From CAYRFF01 sp964436125 (GTDB lineage Bacteria > Bacteroidota > Bacteroidia > Chitinophagales > Saprospiraceae): a stretch of 64,000 nt of DNA. Of the stretch, positions 62,601 through 64,000 are shown piece after piece. Made by a program: the position numbers and the translations under genes. Position 1 is the stretch's first letter. Every line of letters starts with the position of its first letter. The stretch spans positions 1-64,000 of the forward strand of contig CAYTBT010000010.1 in NCBI GenBank assembly GCA_964436125.1. The letters are read 5' to 3'. A model generated the notes under the pieces. The model saw only the letters and a program-made list of their open reading frames with translations. It made no database searches and was not told where the DNA came from.

Positions 62601-64000
62601 GCTGCACAGCTGTAAAATCCTGTTCCTATCTCTGCATCTGCAGGGCATTCTACTTCCGGTGGAGTATCATCGATAATCTTAATTACTTGCGTTCCTTCTA
62701 CGACATCTCCTGTGCAGCACCACAATGCGGTGTAATCACGGACAAATTTCTTCGTTCCTTCACAGATATCGATTACTAAGTCTTCATATCCATAGAATAT
62801 TCCACAGAGTCCTTGTTCAGGTGCTCCTGTCAATTCCGGATCAGGATGTCCGTCTCCGTCTTCATCCCATGGATCTTCACAATTGATCACGACGTAACCT
62901 GGAATTTCAAATGTTGAAAGGTCCATGTTCTTAACGGTTATCGTATCTGTACATGTCGTCGTATTTCCACTAGCATCTTCTGCTACCCATGTTCTGTAGA
63001 TGATACTTGCATAATCATCTGCACAAGTACCCTCTATTACCTGATCAGTATATGTCAAGGTAACATCGCCACATGGATCAAATCCACTTACTGTAAATGG
63101 TCCTGTTCCGGTTGTCGGTGTGATTGTTACATCATCCGGAAGTGGGAATGGTGCTCCTGATCCTACTGATCCATAGACCATCAACAATACAGGCTCTTCA
63201 TATCCTACTAAACTCTGAATAGATGTCGGTACATTGGCACCACAGTCCGGAGCCATGAGATATGTAGGCGTCATACCACCTGCTGAATTCGTCGCTGTGA
63301 TAAATGTCTGATTATTAGACGGTACAAACAATTCTACAACCGTATAAGGCGTTCCTGACGGTATTTGAATACCCAAACTGCTTATATCAACTTGCCACAT
63401 TGACATCGCTGGTGTTCCTGCCGGTATTGTAGCCGGGAAGTCAGCACCTATCTGAGTCATGTTATTCATATCCAATGTTGTTCCATTGGGATCGTAGCTC
63501 GTCGGATCGTTAAATGTATAGAACCGCACTACGATATCGATATCTGCTCCTGCAGCCTGGCCAATTCCCATACGGAAAGTCTCCGGGGTGAAGGCATCGG
63601 TAATTCCGAGTGCATTCATATCCATCACCTTAAAGTAGTGATTGTCTTCACTTGTTCCTAGTAGCCATGCCGCACATGAAACTGTTCCCGGATCTATCGT
63701 TGCCGTGTCATTATTGGAATATAATACCGCTTCTTCCGCTGCTGCTTCTGCATTCGGCAATAAGTCATCACCGCAGGTTAAGCTATAACTGCTGCAGAGT
63801 AAATCTGGTATTGTTCCATCGATAATCTGTACTCGTCCTACACAGCTTACGCCTGTGCTATCATCTGTTACTCTTGTATATAATGTCTGACCTGCATAAG
63901 TACCGTCAAAGCATACGATATGTCCATCCAGGATAACATTGTTAAAGTCTGCATCTGTGGATACTTCCAAGGAATATCTTCCTTCATAGCATCCGTAACG
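59660..64000 (-). CDS. Giant T9SS-secreted surface protein with HYR-like, dockerin-like and cohesin-like domains (5' partial)
   Basis: The frame stays open to the window edge; a TTG near 63970 is not a real start, since in-frame codons continue upstream (reading RYGCYEG). At least 1446 residues are present. The N-terminal and middle part is Cys-rich with many HYR-type blocks (VTDAAGN, YTVSDGCGN, PPxVxCP). Then come a carboxypeptidase-regulatory-like fold (about 60890-60700), a dockerin-like stretch with DINRDGRLTPIDLVQLRR (about 60620-60550), a cohesin-like domain (about 60330-59970) and a C-terminal type A sorting domain (NEPNPFND to KKMIIIK). It should be exported by T9SS and attached to the cell surface. 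Confidence 0.88.
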   Translation of the reverse strand, partial: RYGCYEGRYSLEVSTDADFNNVILDGHIVCFDGTYAGQTLYTRVTDDSTGVSCVGRVQIIDGTIPDLLCSSYSLTCGDDLLPNAEAAAEEAVLYSNNDTATIDPGTVSCAAWLLGTSEDNHYFKVMDMNALGITDAFTPETFRMGIGQAAGADIDIVVRFYTFNDPTSYDPNGTTLDMNNMTQIGADFPATIPAGTPAMSMWQVDISSLGIQIPSGTPYTVVELFVPSNNQTFITATNSAGGMTPTYLMAPDCGANVPTSIQSLVGYEEPVLLMVYGSVGSGAPFPLPDDVTITPTTGTGPFTVSGFDPCGDVTLTYTDQVIEGTCADDYASIIYRTWVAEDASGNTTTCTDTITVKNMDLSTFEIPGYVVINCEDPWDEDGDGHPDPELTGAPEQGLCGIFYGYEDLVIDICEGTKKFVRDYTALWCCTGDVVEGTQVIKIIDDTPPEVECPADAEIGTGFYSCAADYVLPAPTATDACSPNGITWTAESSAGTIENGVLKDLPVGSYEITYTVSDGCGNSTTCVHVVTVVDDVPPIAVCDQNTKVAIGGDGTARVHWETIEDGSYDNCEIVDHEVRRVTGQPSCGIGTGWGEYVDFCCADIGTVVQVEYRVTDAGGLTNICTVNVRVEDNIPPQIEAPDNVEVSCNYPIDMTDLSAFGEVANLTLGETVDPIVINDPNPCGDNAGAEDGFATDNCGVTVVELDPIDMRNDCGMGRIIRRWQLLDPNGEVISGSTVSQIVEVISCNPFDENNIVWPADFDGSCGDSQGGDYGEPTYTGNYSECSMIAATYEDQVFEYVPGYCFKILRHWTVINCCIPEKEEGHGIWTYTQIIKVMNSEGPDIVFDNVAACDTASTSCAGYIELIPDAEGCVPADLLEWSYRIDLNSDGSWDVSGQGRDASGDYAYGTHTIEFTANDMCGNTAVESFSFTVEDCTKPTPVCYTLATEVMESNGEVTLNAKLFDAGSFDNCTSSEDLIISFSSDPTDTTKTFTCADIPDGVSQIIELEIWVTDAAGNQAYCIQTLDLQDNEDACPDGGGNRVSGQVRVEETGVAVEGAEVAVEKSNVPTPMLQQTDASGMYSFVAGANYSYEVTSRSNADVLNGVSTWDLTLIQQHILGMNEIVSPYKLIAADINRDGRLTPIDLVQLRRVILQLDKEFPSNSSWQMVDAAADLENGEVPVNYDQVITLDNVTEELSGQDFIAVKIGDVNNTADAQGAMGVEVRSGESFTMEIADASYTAGSEVRVPVIAGENASIYGYQMTLEIASGLQYAGIEAGEFNLSDANVGTQRASEGLVSMSWNVVEPMNVKAGDVLFTLVFEASESGDLRGAFATSDVITRNEAYVGGEIETVELRVGNEESGLFALYQNEPNPFNDVTSISFTLPNRGEATLTIYDVQGRVEYTSTSTYEAGTNTVQIERSELGAAGVKYYTLKSGEYTATKKMIIIK

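Noticed and set aside
63908..63970. A real start codon at the TTG near 63970 for the T9SS giant
   Set aside because: The same frame continues upstream without a stop to the window edge, with protein-like content, and no signal peptide is present at the TTG.

Overview
The window is draft sequence (one run of 100 N at 50081-50180) from a member of the Bacteroidota, most like the Saprospiria. The evidence is the SprE/PorW lipoprotein, a giant type IX secretion (T9SS) client with HYR-type, dockerin-like and cohesin-like parts, a complete alternative complex III plus aa3 oxidase cluster, a split transketolase, the short Bacteroidota primary sigma factor, and promoters of the TAnnTTTG class. It is mostly ordinary chromosome: no phage, plasmid or rRNA genes are seen. 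One tRNA gene, tRNA-Arg(UCU), is present.

Layout. 0-7 kb: a family 2 glycosyltransferase, an ABC exporter, a 12-unit REP-like palindrome array beside its probable Y1/RAYT transposase, radC and a serine hydrolase. 7-11 kb: a three-gene run of split transketolase and a trans-sulfuration enzyme, then HU. 11-17 kb: an oligopeptide-type ABC uptake system (binding lipoprotein and two permeases, no ATPase), a TIGR01777 epimerase-like protein and an M23 peptidase. 17-29 kb: sprE, ferritin, purC with a Nudix-like neighbour, a binding-protein-fold protein without signal peptide, an OmpA-family protein, a DUF423 protein and an M32 carboxypeptidase. 29-45.5 kb: one long minus-strand respiratory cluster, actA-actF, ctaC, ctaD, ctaB, two subunit III genes, subunit IV, then two accessory membrane proteins. 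It encodes quinol oxidation and O2 reduction as a probable ACIII-aa3 supercomplex. 45.6-54 kb: thyA, a membrane CHAT-domain protein, the gapped repeat patch beside tRNA-Arg, ung, a thioredoxin-like protein and an outer-membrane-like protein behind rpoD. 55-59 kb: a dnaE2-dinB mutagenic polymerase pair behind a perfect 19-bp palindrome. 59.7-64 kb: the T9SS giant, whose 5' end lies outside the window.

The most unusual signal is not a gene. An 11-mer, TTTGCGNAAGC (extended consensus ATTTGCGNAAGCT, central base never C), was found 18 times by eye on both strands, mostly inside unrelated genes. Chance predicts roughly 0.1 copies. The density and lack of strand bias resemble DNA uptake signal sequences, but the function is unproven. 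Other points of interest are the REP/RAYT locus, candidate leaderless promoters with identical spacing, 12 bp shared by the two edges of the assembly gap, and the palindrome upstream of dnaE2-dinB.
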